A model generated the notes under the pieces. The model worked only from the letters and a program-made list of their open reading frames with translations. It was not told where the DNA came from and made no database searches. From Sulfuriferula multivorans (lineage in GTDB: Bacteria > Pseudomonadota > Gammaproteobacteria > Burkholderiales > Sulfuriferulaceae), in assembly GCF_003851125.1 (NCBI RefSeq), contig NZ_BGOW01000010.1, positions 62,001 to 126,000 on the forward strand: a stretch of 64,000 nt of DNA. Reading direction: 5' to 3'. A program made the position numbers and the translations under genes. This document shows positions 55,237 through 64,000 of this stretch, piece after piece (position 1 is the first letter of the stretch; each line of letters begins with the position of its first letter).

Positions 55237-56438
55237 AGCTTCAAGTTGCCGATCACATCGTACATCGGCAACAGCACCGAGCCGACGATGACTGCCATGA
55301 CCAGACCGAGTACCACAGTCAATGCCGGTTCCAGTATTTTCAGGGATTTATCGATGGATTCGGAAACTTCGCGGGTATAGAAATAGCTCACGTTTTCCAG
55401 CGCGCTATCCAGCGCGCCGGTGGTTTCGCCAACACGCAACATGCGGATCACCAGTGGCGGGAACACACTCAGGCTCTGGAAGCTTTCGGTCAGCCCCTCG
55501 CCATTACCGATGCGCGCCGAGGCGCGACGGATAGCATCCGCGATCACCCGATTGGCGGCGATATCTTCGCCGGCACGCAGGGCGTCGAGTATGGTGATGC
55601 CGGAACGGTACATCAGCGCAAAGAAATTGCTGAAGCGCGCCAACGCAATTTTTTGCAGGATGGGGCCGATTACCGGCAGACGCAGTTTGACGTCGTCGGC
55701 AATGAAGCGTGCGCGTTCGCTGGCGCGCAGGGTGACGAACAGGGCGCTGCCGAGCGCCGCGGGCAGGATCAGGAACAACGGCCACCAGTTGCGCAGAGCC
55801 TGGGATAGCCATAGCAGCACGCGGGTCTGGATGGGCAGGGCGACGCCCATGTTCTTGATCAGATCGGCAATCTGCGGCACCAGGAACAGCAACAGCAGCA
55901 GGATGATGATGCCTACCATGCTCAGAACAATGGCCGGGTAGATCAGCAGGCGTTTGGTTTGCGCGGCGAGTTCATCCTGGCGCTTGAGGCTGCTGCCGAG
56001 GTTTTCAAATACTTCACGCATCAGGCCGGTCTGTTCGCCCGCCTTGACCAGATTGACGATGACGGTATCGAACACCGCCGGGTGTGCAGCCAGCGCCTGC
56101 GACATCAGTCTGCCGCCTTCCATGTCCTCCAGCAGTGCGGTGAGTATGTCGCGGAAACGCGGGTTGTCCATGCTGTCGCGCAGGTCGCGCACACCGTCCA
56201 GAATGGGAATGCCGGCGCGGCTGATTTGTTCGAGGTGGAAGCAGAAGGTGATCAGGTCGCGGCGGCTGGCTGCGCCCCGGGCAAAGCTGCTGGCGCGGCT
56301 GTCCATCTGGCGCAGCGTGACCAGATCCAGGCCCATGCGGCGCAAGCGCAATTCCAGATCGACTTCGTTGGCCGCAGACAGGCTGCCGCGATTGCTGCGG
56401 CCTAGCTGGTCAATAGCGCGGTAACTGAAGTAGGGCAT
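55233..56438 (-). CDS. mshG: Pilus inner-membrane platform protein (GspF/PilC/MshG family)
   Basis: The 401-residue protein has two GspF domains: YRAIDQLGRSNRGSLSA and ARGAASRRDLITFCFHLEQISRAGIPILDGV, then a helix (ILLLLLFLVPQIADLI) and the second ARFSNFFALMYRSGITILDAL with TESF and MLRVGETTGALDSALENVSYFY. Ends with a final helix. It is the platform around which the assembly ATPase works. It begins four bases after the ATPase stop. Confidence 0.92.
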   Translation of the reverse strand: MPYFSYRAIDQLGRSNRGSLSAANEVDLELRLRRMGLDLVTLRQMDSRASSFARGAASRRDLITFCFHLEQISRAGIPILDGVRDLRDSMDNPRFRDILTALLEDMEGGRLMSQALAAHPAVFDTVIVNLVKAGEQTGLMREVFENLGSSLKRQDELAAQTKRLLIYPAIVLSMVGIIILLLLLFLVPQIADLIKNMGVALPIQTRVLLWLSQALRNWWPLFLILPAALGSALFVTLRASERARFIADDVKLRLPVIGPILQKIALARFSNFFALMYRSGITILDALRAGEDIAANRVIADAIRRASARIGNGEGLTESFQSLSVFPPLVIRMLRVGETTGALDSALENVSYFYTREVSESIDKSLKILEPALTVVLGLVMAVIVGSVLLPMYDVIGNLKL

Positions 56439-56442
56439 GGGA

Positions 56443-58158
56443 CTAGGGCTTTTTAGTCAATAAACGTTGCGTCAAATCAACCACGCGCGATACTTCGGCC
56501 AGGCTGGTCTTGCCTTCCAGCACGCGGCTGATACCGTCCAGGGCCAGGCTGCGGTAGCCCCGTTCCACGGCTGCGTTGTGGATTTCGCGGTGACTGGCGC
56601 GGCGCCCGACCAGGTCGTCGAGTTCGCTATCCATGCGTAACAGTTCCATTAATGCCATGCGTCCGCGATAGCCTTTGTTATTGCAGGCCGGGCAACCCAC
56701 GGCGCGATAAATCGGCGCATGATCATTGGCTCGCCAGCCCAGCAGGTTTTGTTCGTTGACGTCGGGTATGTATGCCGCCCGGCAGTGCGGGCACAACACG
56801 CGCACCAGGCGCTGCGCCACCACACCGATGATATTGCCGGCCATGATGTCGGGGACGATGCCAATGTCCAGCAGGCGCGGAAATGCGCCCAGTGCGGAGT
56901 TGGTATGCAGGGTGGTGAATACCTGGTGACCGGTCATGGCGGCGCGGAATGCCATCTCCGCGGTGTCGCGGTCGCGAATCTCGCCCACCAGAATGATATC
57001 CGGGTCCTGGCGCATGATGGAGCGGATGCCGTTGGCGAAATCCAGCTTGAGCGTTTCATTGACCGAGGTCTGGCGCATCAGCGTGACCGGGTATTCCACC
57101 GGGTCTTCCAGGGTCATGATGTTGACGGTTTCGTCATTGCGGTGAGTGAGCAGCGAATACAGTGTAGTCGTCTTGCCGGAGCCGGTCGGGCCGGTGATGA
57201 TGAGTATGCCTTCCGGCCGCGCCATCATGGCCTGTAACGAAGTGTAGGTGTCGGCTGGCAGATCCATGTTAGCCAGCGGGATAATGGATTTTTCCCGGTC
57301 CAGCACGCGCAGCACAATGTTCTCGCCGTGGATGGTGGGCTGGCTGGAAACACGGAAATCAATCGGTCGCCCGTGCAGGGTGAGCGACAGCCGCCCGTCC
57401 TGCGGGGCGCGATTTTCGGCGATATTCATGCCGGAGATGACCTTGAGGCGGACCGCGATGCCGGGCCAGTAACTCTTGTGCAGGGAGCGCACCTGCTCCA
57501 GTACGCCGTCGATACGGTAGCGGATGCGCAGGAACGCTTGCTCCGGCTCGAAGTGGATGTCCGATGCGCCGCGCTTGACCGCGTCCACCAGCAGCGAACC
57601 GACCAGCCGCACCACTGGCTGAGTATATTCCTCGGTGTCCATGGCAAGGCTCTGATAGTCCACCTCGCCGGTTTCGATTTCGCGCAGGATGCCGTCCACC
57701 GACAGCTCGAAGCCGTAGAAATTATCGATCGCCTCGAGTAGCTGCGCTTCGCCCGACAGCACCGTATCCACCTCGACACCCGCGCCCAGCAGTGCGCGCA
57801 GGTGATCCAGCGCCACCACATTAAACATGTCGGTAATGGCGACGACCAGTACCTGACGCAGCGCATCAAACGCGATGGGCAGCAGGTGATGGCGGCGCGC
57901 GAAATCTTCCGAGATCAGCTTGAGCGCTTCCGGGTCGGCCACCACATTGGCGAGATCGAGGCTGGTTTGGCCGATGGTGTGGGCGAGCTGGTCGCGGATT
58001 ACGGCCTCGGTGATGAAACCGAGCTTGACCAGCAGGCGTCCGAGCGGCAGGTTGGTGTGTTGCTGTTCCTTGAGCGTGATGCGCAGCTGGTCCAGGGTGA
58101 TCAGCCCTTGCTGCACCAGCATTTCACCCAGACGCAGAGTTTTGCGTGCTTCCGCCAA
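56443..58158 (-). CDS. mshE: Pilus assembly ATPase (GspE/PilB/MshE family)
   Basis: The protein (571 residues from the TTG at 58158) powers pilus extension. N-terminal GspEII domain (about 10-150), then IHFEPEQAFLRIRYRIDG, Walker A GPTGSGKTTTLYSLL, Asp box TLEDPVEYPV, Walker B LVGEIRDRDTAEMAF, His box TGHQVFTTLHTN and a tetracysteine metal site (CPHC and CPAC). I chose TTG 58158 because AGGAA lies close upstream and it follows the previous stop directly; the longer frame from 58224 would overlap the TPR gene by 65 bases. Confidence 0.93.
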   Translation of the reverse strand: MAEARKTLRLGEMLVQQGLITLDQLRITLKEQQHTNLPLGRLLVKLGFITEAVIRDQLAHTIGQTSLDLANVVADPEALKLISEDFARRHHLLPIAFDALRQVLVVAITDMFNVVALDHLRALLGAGVEVDTVLSGEAQLLEAIDNFYGFELSVDGILREIETGEVDYQSLAMDTEEYTQPVVRLVGSLLVDAVKRGASDIHFEPEQAFLRIRYRIDGVLEQVRSLHKSYWPGIAVRLKVISGMNIAENRAPQDGRLSLTLHGRPIDFRVSSQPTIHGENIVLRVLDREKSIIPLANMDLPADTYTSLQAMMARPEGILIITGPTGSGKTTTLYSLLTHRNDETVNIMTLEDPVEYPVTLMRQTSVNETLKLDFANGIRSIMRQDPDIILVGEIRDRDTAEMAFRAAMTGHQVFTTLHTNSALGAFPRLLDIGIVPDIMAGNIIGVVAQRLVRVLCPHCRAAYIPDVNEQNLLGWRANDHAPIYRAVGCPACNNKGYRGRMALMELLRMDSELDDLVGRRASHREIHNAAVERGYRSLALDGISRVLEGKTSLAEVSRVVDLTQRLLTKKP

Positions 58159-58159
58159 C

Positions 58160-59329
58160 TTATTCCTGCCGCGCTTTGAGTTGGTTGATGCGCGCATCCA
58201 GGCGTACCGGGTCAAACTGGACATTGCCCGGCTGCATCAGGTCGCGCGCCTTTTGGTAGTAATTGAGTGCGGGTTTGCTTTGATTGATATGTTCCAGACT
58301 GACCGCGAGATTGTAGGCGTAATCGGCATTGGCAGGATTCTTTTGATACGCTTCGAAGTATGCTTGCTCGGCATCCGGCCAACGCACTTGCCCGGCATAC
58401 AGGTTACCCAGCGAAAAATACAATTGTGCTGACGGCTGGCTGGCGATGAGTGTTTTCAGGCGCTGCTCCGAAGCGTTCGGATCGGCGTCGCCCAACATGT
58501 TGATCAAAGCGCTGTTGGCAGTGATGTTGCGCGGATCAAGCTCCAGCACGCGCTGGTAATAATGGGCAGCCGCAGGGGTATTGTTGTCGCGTAGGGCGAT
58601 GGCGGCCAGGCCGAGTTGCACATCCACATTGCGCTCGCCGTCAGGAATTTGCAGATACAGGCTGCGCGCTTCGCGCGTGCGCCCGGCCTGGTATGCCTGA
58701 TAGGCGTCCTGAAGTTGCGGATTAATGCGCTCCGTCTGCATTGCAAATGGCAGCGGTTTATAGGTGGCGCGTGGAGTCACCGCTGTCTGTTTATGCTCGG
58801 CGGGCAAGGTATCGCGTATCACGTCGCCGCTACCCCACTGCGGTATGGGGTCGGTCTTGACCGGGGGGGTGGGTACGGCGGCAGGTGCAGGCTGTATGGT
58901 GGGCTGGATTTCGGGCAAGGCGGAAACGGGCGCCTGGCTGGAGACAGCGGCGGGCGGGGTGGGCGCGGCAGCGGGCGAGAGGGGGGCAGGCGCAGCGCTG
59001 CGCTGCGTCACCGCAATCGCCTGCGCGGGTGGCGTACGGATCTGCCAATAGACGAACGCACCGTAAATCAGCATGAACAAGGCGGCTAACACCGCAATTA
59101 CCGGCACTATTGAACGCTGGCCCGACAGCCATGGCGTGTACCAGGCAGCCTGGGCCGAGTTGAACCTGGGCGCGGCATTTTCCCTGCCGGCGTAAGGGAT
59201 GCCGTCAGATGCAGGTCCGCTGATGGGTTCAAGCGACAACGAATCGGCCAGTGTCGCGGACGGATTGCGCGCCCCGCCCCCCGCAGACTTGTCGCCGGCC
59301 TGTTTCAAGGCTTTGAGCAGCAGGCTCAC
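58160..59329 (-). CDS. mshN: TPR-containing pilus biogenesis protein (MshN-like)
   Basis: The 389-residue protein starts at GTG 59329, overlapping the secretin stop as GTGA with CGGAG upstream. It has one helix (VPVIAVLAALFMLIYGAFVYWQ near 74-95), a long Pro/Ala-rich periplasmic linker, then at least four TPR motifs from about 205 (NPQLQDAYQAYQAGRTREAR, PAAAHYYQRVLELDPRN, PDAEQAYFEAYQKNPAN). Matches MshN in position and layout. Confidence 0.85.
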   Translation of the reverse strand: MSLLLKALKQAGDKSAGGGARNPSATLADSLSLEPISGPASDGIPYAGRENAAPRFNSAQAAWYTPWLSGQRSIVPVIAVLAALFMLIYGAFVYWQIRTPPAQAIAVTQRSAAPAPLSPAAAPTPPAAVSSQAPVSALPEIQPTIQPAPAAVPTPPVKTDPIPQWGSGDVIRDTLPAEHKQTAVTPRATYKPLPFAMQTERINPQLQDAYQAYQAGRTREARSLYLQIPDGERNVDVQLGLAAIALRDNNTPAAAHYYQRVLELDPRNITANSALINMLGDADPNASEQRLKTLIASQPSAQLYFSLGNLYAGQVRWPDAEQAYFEAYQKNPANADYAYNLAVSLEHINQSKPALNYYQKARDLMQPGNVQFDPVRLDARINQLKARQE

Positions 59330-61218
59330 TGAGGATCTCCGGCGGCGTCTGCGCCGTTGTGCCATTGCCCTGGCGTCGCATTGGCGCTGGGCAGGTAGCG
59401 TTTATAGAACTTGAGTTCGTCGCTGTCCAGCGAAGGATTGGTAATGACCGTGGGACGCAGGAAAATCACCAGCTCTGTCTGCCGGATATTGCGTTCCTGC
59501 TGGCCGAACAAGGCACCGATACCTTCCGGGCGCGACAATACCGGAATGCCGTCGCGGGCACGATCGCTGTCATCCTGCATCAGGCCGCCGAGAATCACGG
59601 TCTGGCCGCTGCGGATTTGCAACACCGATTCCATTTCGCGCACCTGGATCACCGGGATTTTGTTTGGGGTCGCAGCAGGCAAACCGGGATTGGGGTCGCT
59701 CACATCGCTGATCTTGCGCGAGATGGTGGGGCGTACATCCAGCGTGACCATGCCGTTTTCGGAAATCTGCGGGGTCAGGCTCATTACCAGTCCCACCGGC
59801 ACCGTCTTGGCAGTGGTGGTGAAAGTGGTGGGTTGCAGCGGCGTGCCGGTTGAGGACAAGGTGCCTTGCTGGGCCTGTACGTTGAAATAGACCAGGTTAT
59901 CCACGACCTTGAGCAGCGCGGTCTGGTTGTTCAGCGCCATGAGTTTGGGGCTGGATAGAACCCGCACATTGCCGAAAGATTCCAGCAGGTTGATGGCGCC
60001 GGTTATGTTTGGTCCCCGGTAACCGATATTAATGAATGGCTGGAGTGCGCCCGCCAGATTGTTGGGACTGGCCGGGGTGGTGACGAAAAGCCCGTTGCCG
60101 GCATTGGCCATTTGGGACCAATCGATACCTGCGTGATACTGATCATTGAGGTTGACCTCGACGATGGTCGCTTCGATCAGCACCTGGCGCTGCGAAGACT
60201 GGCCTACCCTGTCGAGATATTGCTTGACGACCTGTTGCTGGCGCTCATTGCCCAGTATGCTGACAGTGCCGGCGACCGGGTTGACGATCACATCGTTTTT
60301 GCTGTCATTTAACAGTGATGAAGAGGTGTTGTTGAATACTTCCTTGTACAGGGTGGTGGCTGAGGCGCCTGCCCGCGCCACAGCTTGTGCCTGTTCCAGC
60401 CTGTCGGCGCGGGCATTGCGCTCCGCATCAAGGCGGGCTGCCTTATCCTCGGCACGTTGGGTGGATGCGCGAGTTGAGGTCAGGATGGCGCGCAAGTTTT
60501 CCGTCAGTACATCCCAGAAGTTGTTATTGGATTGGCTATCTACCGTAGTGGAGGAGCTGTTGCCGCCTTGAGTGCTGCCACTCGCGGCCGTACCGACGGC
60601 GCCGCTACCGGTACTGGCAATCTGCGCCGCCACGCCGATGCTGGAGGTGGCATTGCGCGAAAGATTGACGTAATTGACTTTGTAGGTTTTCAAATAAGGC
60701 GTATCCGGCATGATCGACAAGGTGTTGCCGTCCATCCGGTAGCGGATGTTGGTCTGTCGCGCAATGCGTTCGAGGATGGCGGATAGCGGTTCGTTCACGG
60801 CGTTCAACGTGACATTGCCGGAAATGCCGGTGCCGATGTCGATATTCTTTTTGGTATCCCGCGCCAGAGAAAACAGCAAATCTTTCACCGCTACGTTATC
60901 CACCACGATCGTGTAGGTGGGCTCGCGGACCTCGGTCTTTGGCGATGGCAGATAGGGCACCGTCCTGACCAGCGGCGGGATGTCGGCCTGCCGTGCAGCT
61001 GGCTGCGACGATTGCTGGATATGTCCTTGCGAAGGCTGGATCACGGCCTGGGGCACGCAACCCGCGAGCATGAAGGTAGCGAGTATTGGTAGCCACTTCC
61101 ATCGCGCAATATTCGTTATCTTGCCTGAACCTTCCAGCACTGGTATCCCTCTCATCCGGTTCTTTTCAGAAATGGTATCACGACTGTTCGCCAACTTGTT
61201 GAATTTGCCGGGTTTCAT
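59326..61218 (-). CDS. mshL: MSHA-type pilus secretin MshL
   Basis: The 630-residue protein forms the outer-membrane pore. A lipobox LAGC (Cys54), an STN-like domain (VAVKDLLFSLARDTKKNIDIG and ILERIARQTNIRYRMDG), N domains with low-complexity Ser/Gly parts, and the secretin domain with VLSSPKLMALNNQTALLKV and SGQTVILGGLMQDD. ATG at 61218 has a perfect AGGAGG eight bases upstream and overlaps mshM by 41 bases, but gives an unusually long region before the hydrophobic segment. Met22 (61155) gives a better signal peptide but poorer ribosome site. Confidence 0.92.
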   Translation of the reverse strand: MKPGKFNKLANSRDTISEKNRMRGIPVLEGSGKITNIARWKWLPILATFMLAGCVPQAVIQPSQGHIQQSSQPAARQADIPPLVRTVPYLPSPKTEVREPTYTIVVDNVAVKDLLFSLARDTKKNIDIGTGISGNVTLNAVNEPLSAILERIARQTNIRYRMDGNTLSIMPDTPYLKTYKVNYVNLSRNATSSIGVAAQIASTGSGAVGTAASGSTQGGNSSSTTVDSQSNNNFWDVLTENLRAILTSTRASTQRAEDKAARLDAERNARADRLEQAQAVARAGASATTLYKEVFNNTSSSLLNDSKNDVIVNPVAGTVSILGNERQQQVVKQYLDRVGQSSQRQVLIEATIVEVNLNDQYHAGIDWSQMANAGNGLFVTTPASPNNLAGALQPFINIGYRGPNITGAINLLESFGNVRVLSSPKLMALNNQTALLKVVDNLVYFNVQAQQGTLSSTGTPLQPTTFTTTAKTVPVGLVMSLTPQISENGMVTLDVRPTISRKISDVSDPNPGLPAATPNKIPVIQVREMESVLQIRSGQTVILGGLMQDDSDRARDGIPVLSRPEGIGALFGQQERNIRQTELVIFLRPTVITNPSLDSDELKFYKRYLPSANATPGQWHNGADAAGDPQ

Positions 61219-62527
61219 TGCGTATTCCTCCTGCCGTTCTCAGGTAGGGGTGGCGTTTGCGCACCACCTCCGGCAGGCTCAACAATGCCCGGTTAGCAGC
61301 TTGTCGAGTAGGGTAGCTTCCGTAAATAACGGTCCAACTGGGGTGGCCTTGAGCCTGACTGCGGAAAATTCGCAGCTGATCCTGCGCCAAACCGGATCCT
61401 TCTCTGAGATAGGCCGCGAACTCGTTCGGGTTATGCAGCAGGGAAAGCTGGATCGTATAGGTATCTGCCGGCTGCTGCATCAGCCAGTCGTGGGTGGCAG
61501 CGACACGCTGCTCGAATGGATCAGCGGAGGTTTTGGTCGTGACGACTGCCGGGCTTGATTGGCTGGTGGGGGGTGGTGTCGTTTGCGTTGGTTTGGATGG
61601 AGCCAGGAGCGCCGGTGCCGCAGCGGGTTTTGACAGCCAGTAAAAACCGGCGAGTACTGCGACCATCACGCCCATGGCGATGGCAGGTAATAGCCAGCGT
61701 TGTGGTGGGTTGGCCTCATCATTAAAGGCGCTATCCCGCAGGGCGACGCGGATGTGGCGTGGCAGGATAGTGCGGGTGTTGTCAGTATAGGCGGCAAGCA
61801 GGCTTTTATCAGCCAGTATGTTGACGCGCCGGGTCAGACCGCGTGATGCATGCGCGATTTTGCGTACCACACGCCGGTCAAACAGATCGGGTCCGCGATA
61901 TCCCGCAGTAGTGAGGCGGAACGCCAGATAGGCGCGGATATCATCGGGGGTGAACGGCGTTAAGGTAATGGCAGTGGTAATGCGTTCGCGCAACTGGCGG
62001 ATGCGTGGGTCGGCGAGTTTTACATCCAGTTCGGGCTGGCCGAACAGGACGATTTGCAGCAGCTTTTCGCGCTCGGTTTCCAGATTGGACAGCAGACGAA
62101 TTTCTTCCAGCGTATCCAGCGTCATGCCCTGCGCTTCTTCGACAAACATGACGACCTGTTTGCCTGCATCGTGCCGAGCCAGCAGATAATCGTTAAGCGT
62201 GCGCAGATGTTCGGCCCGGCTGGCATCCGCCAGGCGCGCCAGTTCCAGTTCGGCGAGGATGGACGGCAGCACGTCCTCCGGCCTGACATTGGGGTTGGCC
62301 AGATAAACGGTTTCAATATCGTCAGGTAAATGTTGTTCCAGCATCCAGCACAACATGGTCTTTCCGCTACCCACTTCGCCGGTGACCTTGATAATGCCTT
62401 CACCCTGACGGATGGCGTACACCAGTCCCTGCAGAATCGCGCCGCGCTCCCCGCCGGAAAAGAAAAACCCCGTGTCCGGCGTGATGCGGAACGGGGCTTC
62501 TTTCAGGCCGAAAAATTCGTGGTACAT
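61178..62527 (-). CDS. mshM: ExeA/MshM-type AAA+ ATPase with SPOR-like domain
   Basis: The 449-residue protein starts MYHEFFGLKEAPFRITPD, the signature of ExeA/GspA/MshM. Walker A TGEVGSGKTMLCW near residue 50, Walker B VVMFVEEAQGM, sensor LFGQPEL, then one transmembrane helix (LLPAIAMGVMVAVLAGFYWL near 283-303), a Pro/Thr-rich linker and a C-terminal SPOR-like domain (YTIQLSLLHNPNEFAAYLRE, WTVIYGSYPTRQAANRAL) that would bind peptidoglycan. Probably helps the secretin through the wall. It is first of the MSHA-like operon. Confidence 0.92.
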   Translation of the reverse strand: MYHEFFGLKEAPFRITPDTGFFFSGGERGAILQGLVYAIRQGEGIIKVTGEVGSGKTMLCWMLEQHLPDDIETVYLANPNVRPEDVLPSILAELELARLADASRAEHLRTLNDYLLARHDAGKQVVMFVEEAQGMTLDTLEEIRLLSNLETEREKLLQIVLFGQPELDVKLADPRIRQLRERITTAITLTPFTPDDIRAYLAFRLTTAGYRGPDLFDRRVVRKIAHASRGLTRRVNILADKSLLAAYTDNTRTILPRHIRVALRDSAFNDEANPPQRWLLPAIAMGVMVAVLAGFYWLSKPAAAPALLAPSKPTQTTPPPTSQSSPAVVTTKTSADPFEQRVAATHDWLMQQPADTYTIQLSLLHNPNEFAAYLREGSGLAQDQLRIFRSQAQGHPSWTVIYGSYPTRQAANRALLSLPEVVRKRHPYLRTAGGIRNETRQIQQVGEQS

Positions 62528-62555
62528 GGGGGCGGGTTGTCCTTGAAAACTTCAG

Positions 62556-62638
62556 CCTCGGAGGACACGGAGAGTACAGAGAATGGCGGGATGCGAAATT
62601 TTTCTGGTTTTCTCTGTGTACTCTGTGCCCTCCGTGGC
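62556..62638. repeat. CACAGAG-family inverted-repeat element
   Basis: Left arm CCTCGGAGGACACGGAGAG.. (62556-62582), right arm ..CTCTGTGCCCTCCGTGGC (62611-62638). It fills most of the gap between the NtrC-class gene and the mshM start; the pilus promoter, if separate, must lie within or beside it. Confidence 0.8.
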
Positions 62639-62666
62639 AAGGGCTTACGGTTTTGAGCCGGCGATT

Positions 62667-64000
62667 TCACACTTCGTTAGTATACGTCTGCATCCGGCTG
62701 TACAGCGTGGTGCGATTGATGCCGAGGATTTTTGCTGCTTGCGAGAGGTTGCCGTGGGTGAGGTTGAGTGCGGCCTCGACGTAGCTTTTTTCCCACTGTT
62801 TCATGGTCTGGTCGAGACTGAAATTGGCCAGCGTTTGCAGATGTTTGCGCGCGGTATCGTAGAGCGCCTTGCCGTCGTTCGGTAGCGGAATCTCGGTCGG
62901 GAAAGCGGTATCGGTATCCAGTTCGGTTTCCAGTTGTGCTGCGGTCACATTCTGGCCGGCACACTTCGTGGTCAGGCGAATAACGATGTTGCGCAGTTCA
63001 CGTACGTTGCCAGGGAAGTGATATTCCTCCCACATCTGGCGGGCGTGACTATCCAGAGTGAACGGTTTGACGCGTGCCTCGCGCGCATAGAATTCGCGGA
63101 AGTGCTCGAGCAGACGCACTTTGTCCTCGCCCAGTTCGCGCAACGGCGGCACGGCAATGCCAAACACCGAGAGGCGGTGATAGAGGTCGGCACGAAAGCG
63201 CCCGGCTTTGATCTCCTGGCGCAGGTCGCGATTGGTGGCGGTTACCACCCGCGCATTGGAAAAGCGTGACTGGGTTTCACCCACGCGCTGGAATTCGCCA
63301 TTTTCGAGCACGCGCAGCAGCTTGGCCTGCAACTCCATCGGCAACTCGCCGATTTCGTCCAGAAACAGCGTGCCGTCGCAGGCGTCTTCAAAATATCCGG
63401 AGCGGTTGCTGGTGGCGCCGGTGAATGCTCCCTTGCAGTAACCGAACAAAGTCGGCTCAACCAGGGTCGGTGAAATGGCGGCGCAGTTGAGCGCCAGATA
63501 AGGTTTTGCAGAACGGCTGGAAAGCTTGTGCAGGCTGGCGGCGACGAGTTCCTTGCCGCTGCCGGATTCGCCTTCGATCAATACTGGAAACGGGGCGTTG
63601 GCGTATTGGGTGATCTGCTGGCGCAGACGATCGAGGTTGAAGCTGGTACCGACGATGAGATTTTCCGCAGCCGGCGCTTCGGTTTCCGCGGTGCGCTCCG
63701 CATCCTGGATAAGCAAGGCATTGAACAGCAGTGATTTGATCTGCTCCGGTTCGCACGGTTTGCCGACGAAATCGATTGCCCCCAAGGCGCGCGCATGACG
63801 TGCGTTGGTTTCGTCATTCTGTCCGGACAGCACCAGGATTTTGATGCCGGGGGAGTACCCGAGTAGGTCGCTGATAAGCTGGAAACCTTCATCCGGCTTG
63901 TGCGGTAGTGGGGGCAGACCGAGGTCCACCAGGGCGAGTTGCGGCGGAGCGTCGAGCTGGGTCAGCAGGCTTTTGACCTGATTGCGCGAATCCGCCACGA
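62667..64000 (-). CDS. NtrC-class sigma-54 response regulator (PrsR-like), N-terminus beyond window
   Basis: The frame is open to the edge, and the receiver domain lacks its first strand and acidic pocket, so the start is outside. Visible: [20 protein letters not shown] with the phospho-acceptor Asp, [10 protein letters not shown] with the Lys, then the AAA+ domain [17 protein letters not shown] within [27 protein letters not shown], and the Fis-type [23 protein letters not shown]. The DLGLPPxPxxxxEGF receiver pattern is that of PrsR (PEP-CTERM) regulators. It should activate sigma-54 promoters, perhaps those of the pilus genes; the link is by neighbourhood only. Confidence 0.93.
   Translation of the reverse strand, partial: VADSRNQVKSLLTQLDAPPQLALVDLGLPPLPHKPDEGFQLISDLLGYSPGIKILVLSGQNDETNARHARALGAIDFVGKPCEPEQIKSLLFNALLIQDAERTAETEAPAAENLIVGTSFNLDRLRQQITQYANAPFPVLIEGESGSGKELVAASLHKLSSRSAKPYLALNCAAISPTLVEPTLFGYCKGAFTGATSNRSGYFEDACDGTLFLDEIGELPMELQAKLLRVLENGEFQRVGETQSRFSNARVVTATNRDLRQEIKAGRFRADLYHRLSVFGIAVPPLRELGEDKVRLLEHFREFYAREARVKPFTLDSHARQMWEEYHFPGNVRELRNIVIRLTTKCAGQNVTAAQLETELDTDTAFPTEIPLPNDGKALYDTARKHLQTLANFSLDQTMKQWEKSYVEAALNLTHGNLSQAAKILGINRTTLYSRMQTYTNEV

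Noticed and set aside
42532-62638. Repeats considered as a CRISPR array
   Set aside because: The repeats are palindromic REP or inverted-repeat units at irregular distances, with genes between them and no regular spacers or cas genes.

Overview
The window reads as chromosome of an autotrophic betaproteobacterium, most likely from the Nitrosomonadales (Sulfuricella/Gallionella/Thiobacillus-like). The reasons are a proteobacterial-type phosphoribulokinase (7877-8770), the leuS-lptE-holA-proA-nadD-rsfS-rlmH run, and the kdsD-kdsC-lptC-lptA-lptB-rpoN-hpf-ptsN-hprK-rapZ run, which is typical of Betaproteobacteria. A heme A synthase points to aerobic respiration with an aa3-type oxidase. The genus is inference. 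I see no tRNA, rRNA, CRISPR array or classical insertion sequence.

Layout. 1-7739 (minus): translation, NAD, proline, LPS and replication housekeeping genes, interrupted by a small VOC-fold gene and two inverted-repeat elements. 7877-17037: phosphoribulokinase, a membrane GGDEF/EAL protein, heme A synthase with a MoaD-like and a rhodanese gene, UvrD and an MscS-type channel. 17220-26092: a very GC-rich block with an acyl-CoA ligase, a lipoprotein hydrolase and a three-domain ACP/acyl-AMP-ligase/acyltransferase protein, then a CBS protein, a 56-residue protein, a second-type PRPP synthetase and an APH-fold kinase. 26165-42506: SbmA/YddA-type ABC exporter, secB-gpsA, a periplasmic DsrE-like protein, ubiX, a Gx-transporter/NusG-II pair, the PTS-Ntr/HprK/RapZ/sigma-54 cluster, LPS transport and Kdo genes, and a CPA2 antiporter.

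42647-64000 is the most accessory part. A prepilin gene with a good sigma-54 -24/-12 element (43350-43365) and a ten-gene MSHA-like pilus operon (50867-62527) lie on either side of a 7 kb island. The island carries two REP-associated tyrosine transposase (RAYT) copies, one of them frameshifted. Six clear REP hairpins and one degenerate one are spread through it. It also holds four toxin-antitoxin pairs (HicBA, RelE/HTH, BrnTA, Gp49-like/XRE), a HEPN-like protein with zinc ribbons and a membrane histidine kinase. An NtrC-class regulator with a PrsR-like receiver runs off the right edge upstream of the pilus operon. Together with rpoN (35500-36939) and the sigma-54 promoter this suggests sigma-54 control of the pilus; that link is inference.

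Points most worth a second look: the HEPN/zinc-ribbon protein, a REP element that supplies the last codons and stop of a BrnA antitoxin, the ACP-ligase-acyltransferase fusion, an AT-rich in-frame insertion in the leuS editing domain, and a MoaD-like protein ending Val-Gly instead of Gly-Gly.
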